Below, piece by piece: positions 10,501-21,065 of a DNA stretch of 64,000 nucleotides. The notes below the pieces were generated by a model. The model was not told where the DNA came from. It made no database searches and saw only the letters and a list, made by a program, of their open reading frames with translations. The stretch is from Gammaproteobacteria bacterium. GTDB taxonomy: Bacteria > Pseudomonadota > Gammaproteobacteria > Steroidobacterales > Steroidobacteraceae. Positions within the stretch are counted from its first letter, which is position 1, and the number at the start of each line of letters is the position of its first letter. A program made the translations under genes and the position numbers. The stretch covers positions 1 to 64,000 of the forward strand of contig JAQGOC010000236.1 in assembly GCA_028293805.1 (NCBI GenBank), given 5' to 3'.

Positions 10501-13500
10501 CTCGCCGTGGGTACTCGCTCTCTTCCTTCTTGGAGGTAAGGATACGTCTCGTCAAGTTCGCGCACCTTGGCATCGGCTCCCCAACGCAGGTAGCCGTGCC
10601 GGGCGTTTCGCAAGTAGAGCTGCGCGATCTGCTCGAAGCCCCGGGTCGCGTAGAAGCGCGCGGCGAGCTCATTGGCGAGCGCCTCATTGTGGAGAAAACC
10701 GTTGGCGCGGGCCGAGCGGACGGCCTTCTCATAAAGGCGCATCGCCTCAATCTCGCGGCCTTCAATGCGCGCGACCTCGGCGGCTAGAAGCGCGGCACGG
10801 TTTTCGAAGTTTTCCGGGCAATTCGCCGCCCATACCTCGAGCTTGCTACGATGTGCGGTCAGCGCCTCGAAATCCTGTCGGTATTGTTCGTGCACCGCGC
10901 CATCGCACAACGCGGCCCGGGCGAGTCCGCTGTAGAATTCGAATTCGGCCGTCTCAAAAAAGGATGGCGACGTCCACAGCAACCGCTGCGCCTGCAACGA
11001 TGCCTCAATGGCCTGGCGATAGTCCCCGGCCAGCACGCGAGCCTGCAGCTTCCGAATCCAGTACCAGCACTCAGGCAAAGCCAGATCTGGCTGACTCGCC
11101 AGGTGGATTTCGAAGCGGCGCTCATCGAACTGCTCATCGTCAAAACACCCAAATGTCGGGGTCAGACCACGAAGCGTCCGGATCAGTCCGAGTTGCGCAG
11201 TAATGATGTCGATGACGAGACCGAATCGCGCATTCTGTGCAAAGTCGAGACCTTGCTTGGCTTCACGTTGCGCCTCAGCCAGCGGATCTCCCGCCGCGAG
11301 AAGGTTCGTGTTCAGGTTATTGCGGCTGTACGCGGCAAACGTGAGGTCACCGGCTTTGCTTGCGGCATCGAACGCGCGACGCACCAAGTCACGACCCGTC
11401 CGGACGTGCTTCGTCCACGGCATGACCAGATTGCCGAAGCACATATATGTCCGAGCCTGATAGCGTCGCAGACCATGCCGCTCGACCAGCTCATACCCGA
11501 TCCGGCCGAAGTGGAAACCGGCCTCATAGTTGTCAAAGTGCCGTCCAGCGATCATGCCCAGAAACACATACGCGAAGCACGATCCGTCGCTGTTGCCGTG
11601 CTCGAGGCTGAGATTGACCATCCGACAGATCACGAGCGAAAGCAGATTTCCGTCGGTGAACAAGGCCGGCGTCACGACCTCGGTCAGAACATCCAGAGTT
11701 CCGAGCATGGCCGGGTCGCTCATCAGCGGCAGTTCAATCAAGTCCTCAATACTGCGTCCGTTGAGCGAGGACCATATCCGTTCGTATTCGCCGAGCGCCT
11801 GCGCTCGTGTCGGATGCGGCAGCCAGTCGACTCCGAGGTGCGCCAGATAGTCGAGACACACCTCGACGGCACGCTCGCTTTGATCGAGGGTCGTGTACAC
11901 GTTCAGACGCAGGCGGGTTATCGTTGCTCGTTCGACCGTATTTGCGGCGTGTACTGCAAGCAGCTTCAGCCGTTCCTCGGAAACCGCAAGCGCGCCGGTA
12001 AGGAATTCGCACTCTGCTCTGTGCAGCTCCAGCCCGAAGATAAGCTCGTGCCGGCGCTCCCAGGAATCGCCCGGCAACAGCGCCGCACCGGCGACCAGAT
12101 ACCGCAGCGCCGAGGCGTATGCAGTAGATGCCTTGGCGCGCTTGCCCGCGAGTAGATTGAGCTCGGCCAGCTGCTGGCGCTCGTCTCGCGAGGTGATCAA
12201 GGCAACGCCGCGGTTGTACTGATTGACGATGTCGAAGATCGCCGCCTCCCGCTTCTCGGGAGGTATGTGCGCCGCAAGCTGTCTGCCTATTCGAAGGTGC
12301 GCTGCATCGCGCAGCTCCTCCGGGATCAGCGAATAGGCGGCTTCCTGAACGCGATCGTGGACGAACTTGTAGGAGCCCTCCAGCTGCTCGACCAGCTCCA
12401 GACGAACGGCGTCCCAGAGATCCGCACGGACTTCCTCGGGCGATTTCCCGAGGGCGAAGGAAAGCATCCGGACAGGGGCAGTGTTCCCGAGGCAGGCGAG
12501 ATGCTGCAGCGCCTTTTGCGTGTCGAGCGGAAGGCGGTTCAACCTGCCCACCATCAGATCCACGACGTTGTCCCTGTACCTCTTCGCAAGGATGCGATGG
12601 AGATCCCAGGACCATCGTCCCTTGTCATGATCGAACGTGAGCCAACCTTCTTCGGCGAGCGCGTGAAGAAACTGAATTACGAAGAACGGATTGCCGGCCG
12701 TCTTCTCCTGCACCAGTCTCGCGAGCGGGGCGGCGCGCTCCGGTTCGCAGCGAAGCGCATCCGCAATGAGCTGTCGTAGGTCTTCACCGGCGAGAGGCGC
12801 AAGCGTGATTTGCTGCACGTTCGCTCCCGCGCTCCGGATCGCTTCGAGCTTGCGCATCAGCGGATGGGCCGCAGTGACTTCGTTGTCCCGGTACGCGCCG
12901 ATCAGCATCAAGTGCTGCACGCCCGCCGGAGTCAGCAGATCCTCAAGCAGATCAAGCGTCGCCGCGTCGAGCCATTGCAAGTCGTCCAGGAAGAGCGCCA
13001 GCGGATGTTCCGGCCGCGCGAACACGCCGATGAACCGGCGGAACACCAGCTGAAAACGCCTTCGCACGTCCTGGGGAAGCAGATCAGGGACCGGCGGCTG
13101 GTCTCCGATGATCAGCTTCAGTTCCGGGACAAGGTCGATCATGAGCCGTCCGTTCGGGCCGAGCGCCTCGAGAAGCGCGGCGCGCCAGGTCGCCAGGTCG
13201 GCCTCGCTCTTCGCCAGAAGGCGCCGGGTGAGGCTCTGGAAAGCCTCAGCGAGCGTCGAATAGGGAATGTCGCGCTTGTACTGATCGAACTTGCCCGATG
13301 CAAACAGGCCTCGCGATGGAACGAGCACCTTGTGCAGCTCGTTTACGACGGAGGATTTTCCAATGCCCGAATATCCTGCAACGAGCACCAACTCCAGAGT
13401 GCCGCCCTTGATGACGCGGTCGAAGGCGGCGAGTAAGACCGCAATTTCGGCTTCTCGTCCGTAAAGTCTCTCTGGAACCAGCAGCCGGTCTGGTGTGTCA

Positions 13501-14429
13501 TGTTCCCCAAGCGGAAATTCCTCTATGCGCTGCTCGGTTTCCCACTCGGCCAGACAGCGCCGCAGATCGCTCTCGAGGCCAGCCGCAGTCTGATAGCGCT
13601 CCTCCGCCATCTTGGCGAGCAACTTCATGACCATTGCAGACACCGGGCCCGGAATGCCCTTCAACCGCTCGCTAGGCGGCACCGGCTGTCTTGCAATGTG
13701 GCAGTGCACCCATTCCATCGGATCAGTAGCCGTGAAGGGCAGACTTCCGGTCAGCATTTCGTACAGCGTCACACCCAGGGCGTAGAGGTCGCTTCGCGAA
13801 TCGATCGAGCGATTCATTCTCCCGGTTTGTTCCGGGGCCATGTAAGCGAGTGACCCGGCTACGAATTCCGGAGGCTGGAGCGATTGGCGCTCGCGAGGAA
13901 CACGCGAAGCGATCCCGAGGCCCATCAGCAGCGCCTGGTCGAGGGCCGCGTTCACCAGGATATTGGCCGGCTTGACGTCCTTGTGGACCAGACCGTGGCT
14001 GTGAACGTGGCCAAGTGCAGCGACGATACGGATACCCAAGCGGAGAAACCTGGCTATCTCCATCGGACCGTCCAGCAGGAGATCGAGCGGCGTGCCGCCC
14101 GGATCCTCCAGAACGAGCATGGAGTGGCCGCCGGCCTGGATTAGCGCGAGGGGCCGGACCACATACGCTGGATCCAGCTCGGACCGCAAGGAGTACTCTT
14201 CGTGCATTCTGCGCAGGCTGGCTGGCGTGGGATGGTCGGCGATGGCAGTCCGCACCAGAATAGACGGTGCGTTCGCATCCCCAGAGTCGATGAGACGGCC
14301 GCGAAAGAGTACTAACTCAATATCTCTCTGCAGTTGCTGCAGCCTGTAATGCGCCAAATCGGGCACGCCCTCCCGCGGCGGCGGTTGAGCGCTTTCAGCA
14401 CAGCCAAGGTCTATTGAGGGAGTACTCAT
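7593..14429 (-). CDS. giant Ser/Thr kinase - AAA/MalT-like ATPase - GAF - PAS repeats - histidine kinase
   Basis: [14 protein letters not shown] (kinase loop); [17 protein letters not shown] (Walker A); GAF and several PAS segments; [19 protein letters not shown] (H box) and [29 protein letters not shown] (G box). Confidence 0.9.
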   Translation of the reverse strand: [2278 protein letters not shown]

Positions 14430-14699
14430 GCCTGGTCTGTTTGCTCTGCCCAAGGTTGAGCAACCTCTACGGGGCGCGAACCCTCCGTCGGCAGCTCAAA
14501 ATTCAACGCGCGCCATCAGATCTTATTCGCAAAAACACATAGCACGAAAACCACGGTTCCAGCTAGTGAAGCCGGAGTCGAGCGTTCGGTCTCTCCGATC
14601 GCACCCAAATTCCTTTTCTTGATATTTCCTTTGGGCTCAATGAGCTGCGTTGTGTTTAGCGGAAGGGACATCACCGGACACAGCAGATGTGGGTCGCTA

Positions 14700-14712
14700 C
14701 CCCTTCACGGGG
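14700..14712. promoter_or_regulatory. degenerate CCCCT-TCAC-GGGG palindrome
   Basis: Read directly; weaker match to the CCCCY-N4-GGGGG family; about 270 bp upstream of the giant kinase. Confidence 0.2.
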
Positions 14713-14752
14713 CCGCCCCTTTACGGAAAGGCTCGGCGCGTCTGAATGGAAT

Positions 14753-17370
14753 CTAGAACTTGACGCCGAGTACCACCCCCCACATCCGCGGCTCACCCAA
14801 TATGACGGCATCCGTACCGACCACTGCGCCGAGCCCGAGGCCACCGATTTCGTAATGCTTGTCACACAAGTTTCTCACGTATGCACTGACAGCCACTCTG
14901 GATCGAGCAATGTCGTTCCACTCGATCCGGGCATTTGCCAACGAATAACCCCCGATGTGGGTGTTTGGGTCCAGCGCAACGGGTTGGCTTTGCGCGAGGT
15001 TTGTGTAGTAGAAGGCGGTTTGAAAGAAAGCATCTGCCCGGAAGACAAGCTCGCCCATCTCGTTGGCCAAGTTGTGGTGCACCCGAACAAAGAAAGAACC
15101 TGACTGCCTCGGGGTGTCGCCGTAAGGCCCCAGGATGATCGGTTGGTAGACGATATTTCCGGTCAGAATGTCGACGCGCGTGAAGTTCGCGGTGCCATCC
15201 GTGTATCTCGCATCGGTGTAGGCATAGTTGGCGCCGAGCTCCAGCCAGTTGGTTAGATCGATGAGACCTTCGAACTCGAAACCATCGATCTGTGCCTTCC
15301 TGGCATTCGTGGTTTGGGAAGAGATGCCGGCATACACCACGCGCTGCGCATCCGATATCCTCGACTCATACACAGCGGCGTTGATGCGCGTCGGCAGACC
15401 CCCAATCCGGCCGCCGAATTTAACTCCAAGCTCCAAATCCCTGACGATCTCGGGCTTGAACGAGTCGATCGCAATGCCGGCGGGGGTGGTATAACTGGAA
15501 CCCGGGACCTCCGGGATAGTGCTGGTTCCGTTGAACCCGCCCACCCGGAAACTACCCCGCTGCGTGATGTAGAGCAGTGTCTGCGGATTTACCTGCCAGT
15601 CGAGTCCGAGGTTCCAGCTCGGCTCGTGGTCGCTGAGCGATGGCTCCGGTATGCGCGCCAGGAAATGCGCATCCTGTGGTTCACTGCCACGGACATAATG
15701 GAAGCGCACATCCTCCCAGGTCTCGCGATATCCGGCCGTTGCGCGCCATCCGGGAACGAACTCGTAGTCCGCCTGTGCGAACAGCGCTCGCGATAATTCA
15801 TCGTTTTCGAAGTTGTAGCGAAAGCCGCCTGGAACCTGACAGCCACCGGGTGCCGCGGCAAACGCAATCGAACCACAACCGACGTTCAGTGGGACGTTCT
15901 CGCCCTCGAAGTCACGCAGGAAATAGGCTCCCAAAAGGTAATTGAGCCGCGTATCAAGAGCCTTCCCGGCTAAGTGCAGTTCGTCCGAATACTGCTCAGT
16001 GGAGAACGTATTGCCTTCTGAGTTCGGACCGGGGTAAGGCGAAACGGCCAGCAATGCGAATGGGCTTCCAACGACGTCGTTCTTGTCTCGCGACAACACG
16101 TTGTTGTAGCCAGCAATATTGGCAAGTGATAGACCGTCTTTGATGGTCCACGCCGTGTTGTTGACGAGCAATCTCAAGGTCGCATCGTGCTTGCTGGTCT
16201 GATCGTTGAAGATGTCGTAGAACGGCTGAGCCGCCTGGTAGTTGATGAAATTGAGCATCCCGTTGTATTGCGCAAGCAACGTCGGGTTGTATCCGCCTGT
16301 CGGAAGGTTGAGCGGATAGAGTAGTGCTCCGGCGCATTGCGGGGCCCTCCCCGCGCATGTCCCCGGGGGAGCCGGGGGTGGAGCCGCCGCGTTCGCGTGC
16401 GTGATCTTCAAGGCCCCCGAGTAGCCTCCCTGACTGCCGTATTGGCCCGTGGTCGTGTTTTGAAACTGGTCACTTCCCAGCCGCAACGTCGCGCGAATAT
16501 TCTTGTTGTCGAGCGAGCCGTTCTGAATGCGCAAGCCGGTCAGATAGACGTTGTTCTCATAGCCGTCACGCTTTTCAATCTCACCTGCGAGACGGAGGGA
16601 TACCCAGCTCGCCAACGGCAATGTAATCGCACCCTCAGCCTTCTTGTCACGGTAGTTGCCCGCGCCAACGTTGAGATAGCCCGCGAGCGCGTTTCCCGGT
16701 TGGGTAGTTGTGAACAGAACCCCCCCGCCGGTCGCATTTCGCCCGAACAGCGTGCCCTGGGGCCCCTTCACCACTTGGATCGACTGCATATCGTAGAAAG
16801 TCGTCGCAGTCGTGCCGCCGACCTGGAACTCATCGATGTAGGTGAGTACGGTCGGCGATGTGTACGAGAACGCATCGCGCGCCTGCCCGCGAATTGCGTA
16901 ATTCAGGTCCGTCGTCGAGGCCGCGGCCCTGACCAATAAGCCGGGAACGGCAGCCTGAAGGTCGGTTTCAGTCGTGATGTTCTGTTCCTTCAAGGCCTCG
17001 ACGGACAGAGCCCGGACGGCCACGGGGACAGTTTCGATGTTCTCTAGCGTGCGGCGCGCGGTGACCGTGACCTCCTGCAGGGCGCCAGCCGTGGGCTGCG
17101 CCGCCGCGCTCGCCGTAGCGTCATCCCCGGATGCGGCGCGCGCGAGTCCTGCAGACGCCGCCCCGAAAGTTACTATCGCGACACGTAGCAGAAGCTGGCG
17201 GCGCGCTCCACGCGCGTTTCTGTTCCGGTTGTCGGAGTTGATGCTCTCCGCCTTGTTTTCCTCGGACGGAACGTATTCCAAGAGAGCCGGGCAATGACAT
17301 GTGCCGTGCGGAAACGAAAACTTCCCGTCCCGACAGGTTTTTCTCGCGACATCGTTCCCCAGGATGGTCG
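14753..17370 (-). CDS. TonB-dependent outer-membrane receptor
   Basis: LQEVTVTARRTLENIETVPVAVRALS (TonB box/plug), VKGPQGTLFGRNATGGGVLFTT, C-terminal beta-barrel. The track ORF extends to 17863; exact start unclear. Confidence 0.88.
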
Positions 17371-17869
17371 CACAAATCATTCGCGGTACCGTCACAGCTT
17401 GTATTCCAGTGTCCCGGTCTGAACCAAAGTGCCATTGCAGGCGTTCCCGGTTGGAGGTGACGAGTGGTCGACAAAGACTTCGTTGTCGCCGTCGAACCAC
17501 TGGTCGAACCTTTCGTCCGTAACGTTGCCTTGACCATCGAGTTGCTTGACAAGCCAGTAGCACGTAATGGCCCGATTCTCGGGCCCCGAGACTGCGGCTG
17601 GAGCACTCTGCGTGCTGGCCGCCGTCCGCAACGGAAGCCTTAGCTGAGCTCAACTTCGCGACAAGCGTCGTGACATTACACCCAGCGGCGATGACCTTGC
17701 AGCGAATGTTGAAGACTGGGCCCCTTCCACGCGAGACGTCCGCACCCCTTCGGAGGCGGGCGCGTCGGCCGCCGCGATATCCACCATGACATGCCCTCGT
17801 CCTCGCCCCACCTTCCAGCGACTTCCGTCCGGACCAAGAAAAGATAACCTCACACTGGGCCACTGCAGA

Positions 17870-18214
17870 ATGACGCTCGAGCGCGTCAGCCGAGACTCGA
17901 TGCGGCTGGACTCCCTCCTCGGCGATCCCGCACTCAGGGAGACGCTGCAGAACGTCGCGGTGATCAGTGGACGCCTACGCAAAGTGGCGGACGACGGCGA
18001 TCTCGACCGATTGGTCGAAGGGATCAACCAGGCTGCCGCGCGTCTCGACGTCACGCTCGGCGACAATCAATACGATGGGCGCGTGATCGCGCAGGATCTG
18101 CGGGTTACGGTGGACAACCTGCGCGCGTTGTCCCAAACGACCAAGCGTAATCCCGCTGGCGTCCTGTTCGGGACGGCACCCGAGAAACTGCTGCTTCCCG
18201 GGGGTGTGCAATGA
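17870..18214 (+). pseudogene. MCE/MlaD-family protein, C-terminal fragment
   Basis: DLRVTVDNLRALSQTTKRNPAGVLFGTAPEKLLLP is typical of the MCE-protein C-terminus; no MCE domain upstream. Confidence 0.6.
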
Positions 18215-18309
18215 ATCGTCGGCGTATTGTCCTGACCGTGGCTATCGCTGTGCCGCTCGCCGCTTGTTCGCTTGCAGACCGATACCGCGGGCCACAGCCT
18301 ATATCGTAG
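18211..18309 (+). pseudogene. truncated lipoprotein remnant (ABC-transport auxiliary lipoprotein-like)
   Basis: MNRRRIVLTVAIAVPLAACSLADRYRGPQPIS* with lipobox LAAC; overlaps the MCE fragment stop by 4 nt (ATGA). Confidence 0.5.
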
Positions 18310-18528
18310 ATACCTTCAGCGAGGTGATTCCCATACCGCGGCGTCCGGAAATGCATCGACCACAATCGGCCGATCCGGCGGGTTGCACGCGAGTGCTTCG
18401 ATAGCCGATTGCCAGATCGGTGCAGCCGTGTGGGCAGCAATTCGGCCTTCCAGCACCACTCGCACATCGTCAGCCGCGGCGTTCATGGCATCTTCCAGCT
18501 GTCGGCCCGCGAACGCTTCGCGTCGCTC

Positions 18529-18741
18529 TCAATCGCCCGCGACAATCCGCCGCACGGCCGGGAGCACGCAAGCGGCCATCATCAGCCATGGCACCACCGC
18601 CCACAGGTATTCCGCCAACGCTGCACTTTGATGTGTGCCTTCTGAGCCGCGCGCGGAACGGTGCAACGCTGTCGCAACCAGTGTGGTCAGGAACACGAGC
18701 GCTGCAACGCCCCCGCACACTTCCAGAGCAATAAATCGCAT
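18529..18741 (-). CDS. short membrane protein resembling the cytochrome c oxidase subunit II TM hairpin
   Basis: MRFIALEVCGGVAALVFLTTLVATAL...LAEYLWAVVPWLMMAACVLPAVRRIVAGD*. Confidence 0.4.
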   Translation of the reverse strand: MRFIALEVCGGVAALVFLTTLVATALHRSARGSEGTHQSAALAEYLWAVVPWLMMAACVLPAVRRIVAGD

Positions 18742-18791
18742 ATCACTTCGGTTCGCGCCGGTTCGCACCCGGCGCGGGACCGCGTTTTGCC

Positions 18792-19250
18792 TCAGCCCTT
18801 GAGGGCGACGTGCACGCCGTCGGCCGACAGCTTGAATTTCAAGCCCACATTTGTGGTGACTAGCTTGATGACCACGCCGTGCTCATTTTTGAGGTAGATG
18901 GCGGTGCCGCCTCCGGCAATGGTGATGCCGGCGCCCGCAGCGACATAGTTCCCAGCGAAGTCAGCAAGTTTGCTCAGGTTGTAGACGTCTCCTGCGGCCG
19001 TGAAATTAGTTGCGCCAACATCGACAACCGAGACCCCTTTGATCGAGAACTGGCGCGAGCCCTCGTGATACCTGAGCACGCCATGACCCCAGGTATAGCC
19101 GATACCGGCTGCAACACTGCCGCCGCTCAGGGTTACGGCTCCGTCGGGGGTGGCGTCATCCCGGACCGGCGCGGACGAACCTGCGTCGCCCGCATATGCC
19201 GCACCACAGAGCAGAGTGCAGGCCGCGAAAGAAACTATAATGTTGCGCAT
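18792..19250 (-). CDS. conserved exported protein of unknown function
   Basis: Signal peptide MRNIIVSFAACTLLCGAAYAGD; Gly-rich repeats VAAGIGYTWGHGVLRY...VVDVGATNFTAAGDVYNL. Confidence 0.6.
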   Translation of the reverse strand: MRNIIVSFAACTLLCGAAYAGDAGSSAPVRDDATPDGAVTLSGGSVAAGIGYTWGHGVLRYHEGSRQFSIKGVSVVDVGATNFTAAGDVYNLSKLADFAGNYVAAGAGITIAGGGTAIYLKNEHGVVIKLVTTNVGLKFKLSADGVHVALKG

Positions 19251-19340
19251 CGAATACTATGCCCCAATCGATGTTAGATCCTCTGTCAGGCAATCGCATG
19301 ACATGGGAGAATTCTTACGCAGGCGCGGCGGTCGACATAT

Positions 19341-19354
19341 CCCCTCAATGGGGG
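19341..19354. promoter_or_regulatory. palindromic box CCCCTCAATGGGGG
   Basis: Read directly; about 90 bp upstream of the 18792..19250 (-) gene. Confidence 0.45.
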
Positions 19355-19435
19355 AGACGCGAGGAGGACTCAGGCTACACGCGCCCTGCGACGCTGCAAA
19401 GGCCGTTCAAGAGCTCAAAGTTGGGAATGATTCAC

Positions 19436-20926
19436 TCAACCGACGGCTCGCTGCTGATGAGCCCAGAAGCGCTCGCGCAGGGCTTTTTTTAAGATTTTGC
19501 CGGAGCCGCCCTTGGGCAGCTCCCCGGATGTGAATTCGATGCGGCGGGGGATCTTGTAGCCCGCCAGGTAGCGGCGGCAGTGCGCGATCAACTCATCCGC
19601 GCTGACCGTGGCTGCGGATTTCAGCGCCACGCAAGCCATTACAATCTCCCCCCACTGTACATCCGGTATGCCGAACACCGCCGCCTCATGCACGGCCGGA
19701 TGCTGGTAGATGACGGCTTCGACCTCTCCGGAATACACATTCTCGCCACCGGTGACGATCATGTCCTTCAGACGATCCAGGATATAGATAAATCCATGAG
19801 CATCCTGGTAGCCGATGTCGCCCGTACGAAACATCCCATCGCGAAAGGCAAGCTGGGTTTGATCCGGGCTGTTCCAGTAGCCCCGCATCACGTTCGCCCC
19901 GCGGGCGACCAACTCTCCCGGACGTCCAACGCCCGCGTCCTTTCCTGAATCATCCACGACGCGCACGTCGATCCCCGCACAGGAGCGCCCGCACGACAGC
20001 AGCCTGTCTTCCGTATGCTCATGGTCCTGCAAACCTGTCAGAAACCCGGTCTCACTCAATCCATAGACCTGCACCAGCTTCACGCGCGGGAAGGTCTGCC
20101 TAACCCGGTGGATGAGTTCCGGCGCAATAGGCGATCCGCCGTATCCCAGCTCGTCCAGACTGCCGAGGTCGTAATCAACTGCCTGTGGGAATTGGGTGAG
20201 ACTATTGATCATTGTCGGCACGAGCACAGAACGCGTGACGTGCTCGAGCTGGACGATCTCACAGAATGCCTGGGGGCTGAACTTTGGGATCGTGGCCTGG
20301 CAAGTGCCGAATGCGGGAGCCGCGAAGATAAAGGGGAAATCTGCAATGTGAAATAGCGGCGCGGCGTGCAGGTAAACCCCGCCCTCCCGAAACGGCAGCC
20401 AGTAGTTGACATGATCCACATTCGCAAGGACTGCCGAGTGTGTGAGGACAACGCCCTTGGGCCGGCCGGTTGTACCGCTCGTATAGATCAGGGCCAGGAT
20501 CGCTTCCGGATCATAGATCGGCTTGGGAACAGAGCCACCGCTCCCAATGTCCAGTGGGTCCAAATCAAGGACCTTTTCCCAAGGGAGTGGCAGTGTCGGG
20601 GTCGGAAGTGACGAGTGCCGAATCAGGCCGCACGGACTTGCATCGGTGAGCACGTGATCGATCTCGATTGCTGAGAACCGCGTGTTCAGTGGAACCGCAG
20701 TCACTCCGAGCCATGCGCACGCGTAGATCAACTCGAGGTATTCGGCCTCATTCGGCAGCAACAGGGCCAACCGATCCCCAACCCCAAAGCCCTGGCGGCT
20801 GAGCGACGCCGCAATGCCTGCAACGCGTGCGTGAAGCTCCTGGAAGCTCGAACGCGCCTTAGCCGACACAAGCGCTGTTGCAGACGCGTGGTATCGAGCC
20901 GCCCGTCCCAGTGAGTGAGTGTGGAT
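19436..20926 (-). CDS. AMP-dependent acyl-CoA synthetase/ligase
   Basis: LIYTSGTTGRPKGVVLTHSA; VYGLSETGFLTG; FRTGDIGYQDAHGFIYILDRLKDMIVTGGENVYSGEVE. Confidence 0.92.
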   Translation of the reverse strand: MHTHSLGRAARYHASATALVSAKARSSFQELHARVAGIAASLSRQGFGVGDRLALLLPNEAEYLELIYACAWLGVTAVPLNTRFSAIEIDHVLTDASPCGLIRHSSLPTPTLPLPWEKVLDLDPLDIGSGGSVPKPIYDPEAILALIYTSGTTGRPKGVVLTHSAVLANVDHVNYWLPFREGGVYLHAAPLFHIADFPFIFAAPAFGTCQATIPKFSPQAFCEIVQLEHVTRSVLVPTMINSLTQFPQAVDYDLGSLDELGYGGSPIAPELIHRVRQTFPRVKLVQVYGLSETGFLTGLQDHEHTEDRLLSCGRSCAGIDVRVVDDSGKDAGVGRPGELVARGANVMRGYWNSPDQTQLAFRDGMFRTGDIGYQDAHGFIYILDRLKDMIVTGGENVYSGEVEAVIYQHPAVHEAAVFGIPDVQWGEIVMACVALKSAATVSADELIAHCRRYLAGYKIPRRIEFTSGELPKGGSGKILKKALRERFWAHQQRAVG

Positions 20927-20965
20927 CATGGCGCTATCCGAGCAGACGAGCGGATTTTCCACCCT

Positions 20966-20980
20966 CCCCCAAACGGGGGG
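20966..20980. promoter_or_regulatory. palindromic box CCCCC-AAAC-GGGGGG
   Basis: Read directly; 40 bp upstream of the acyl-CoA ligase start (20926, -). Confidence 0.5.
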
Positions 20981-21065
20981 CGCGGGCTAATAAGGTGCCC
21001 CTTCGAGAGGCGAGCCGGCCGACCATTCTGGTGCGGGCGCCGGTGGCGGAACCTTCTTCGTCAGC

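Noticed and set aside
10851-12155. 434-aa plus ORF inside the giant kinase
   Set aside because: Antisense to a well-supported multidomain protein; no domain signature.
17392-17631. 79-aa minus ORF ending GTLVQTGTLEYKL
   Set aside because: No recognisable family and no clear start; may be a fragment, left uncalled.
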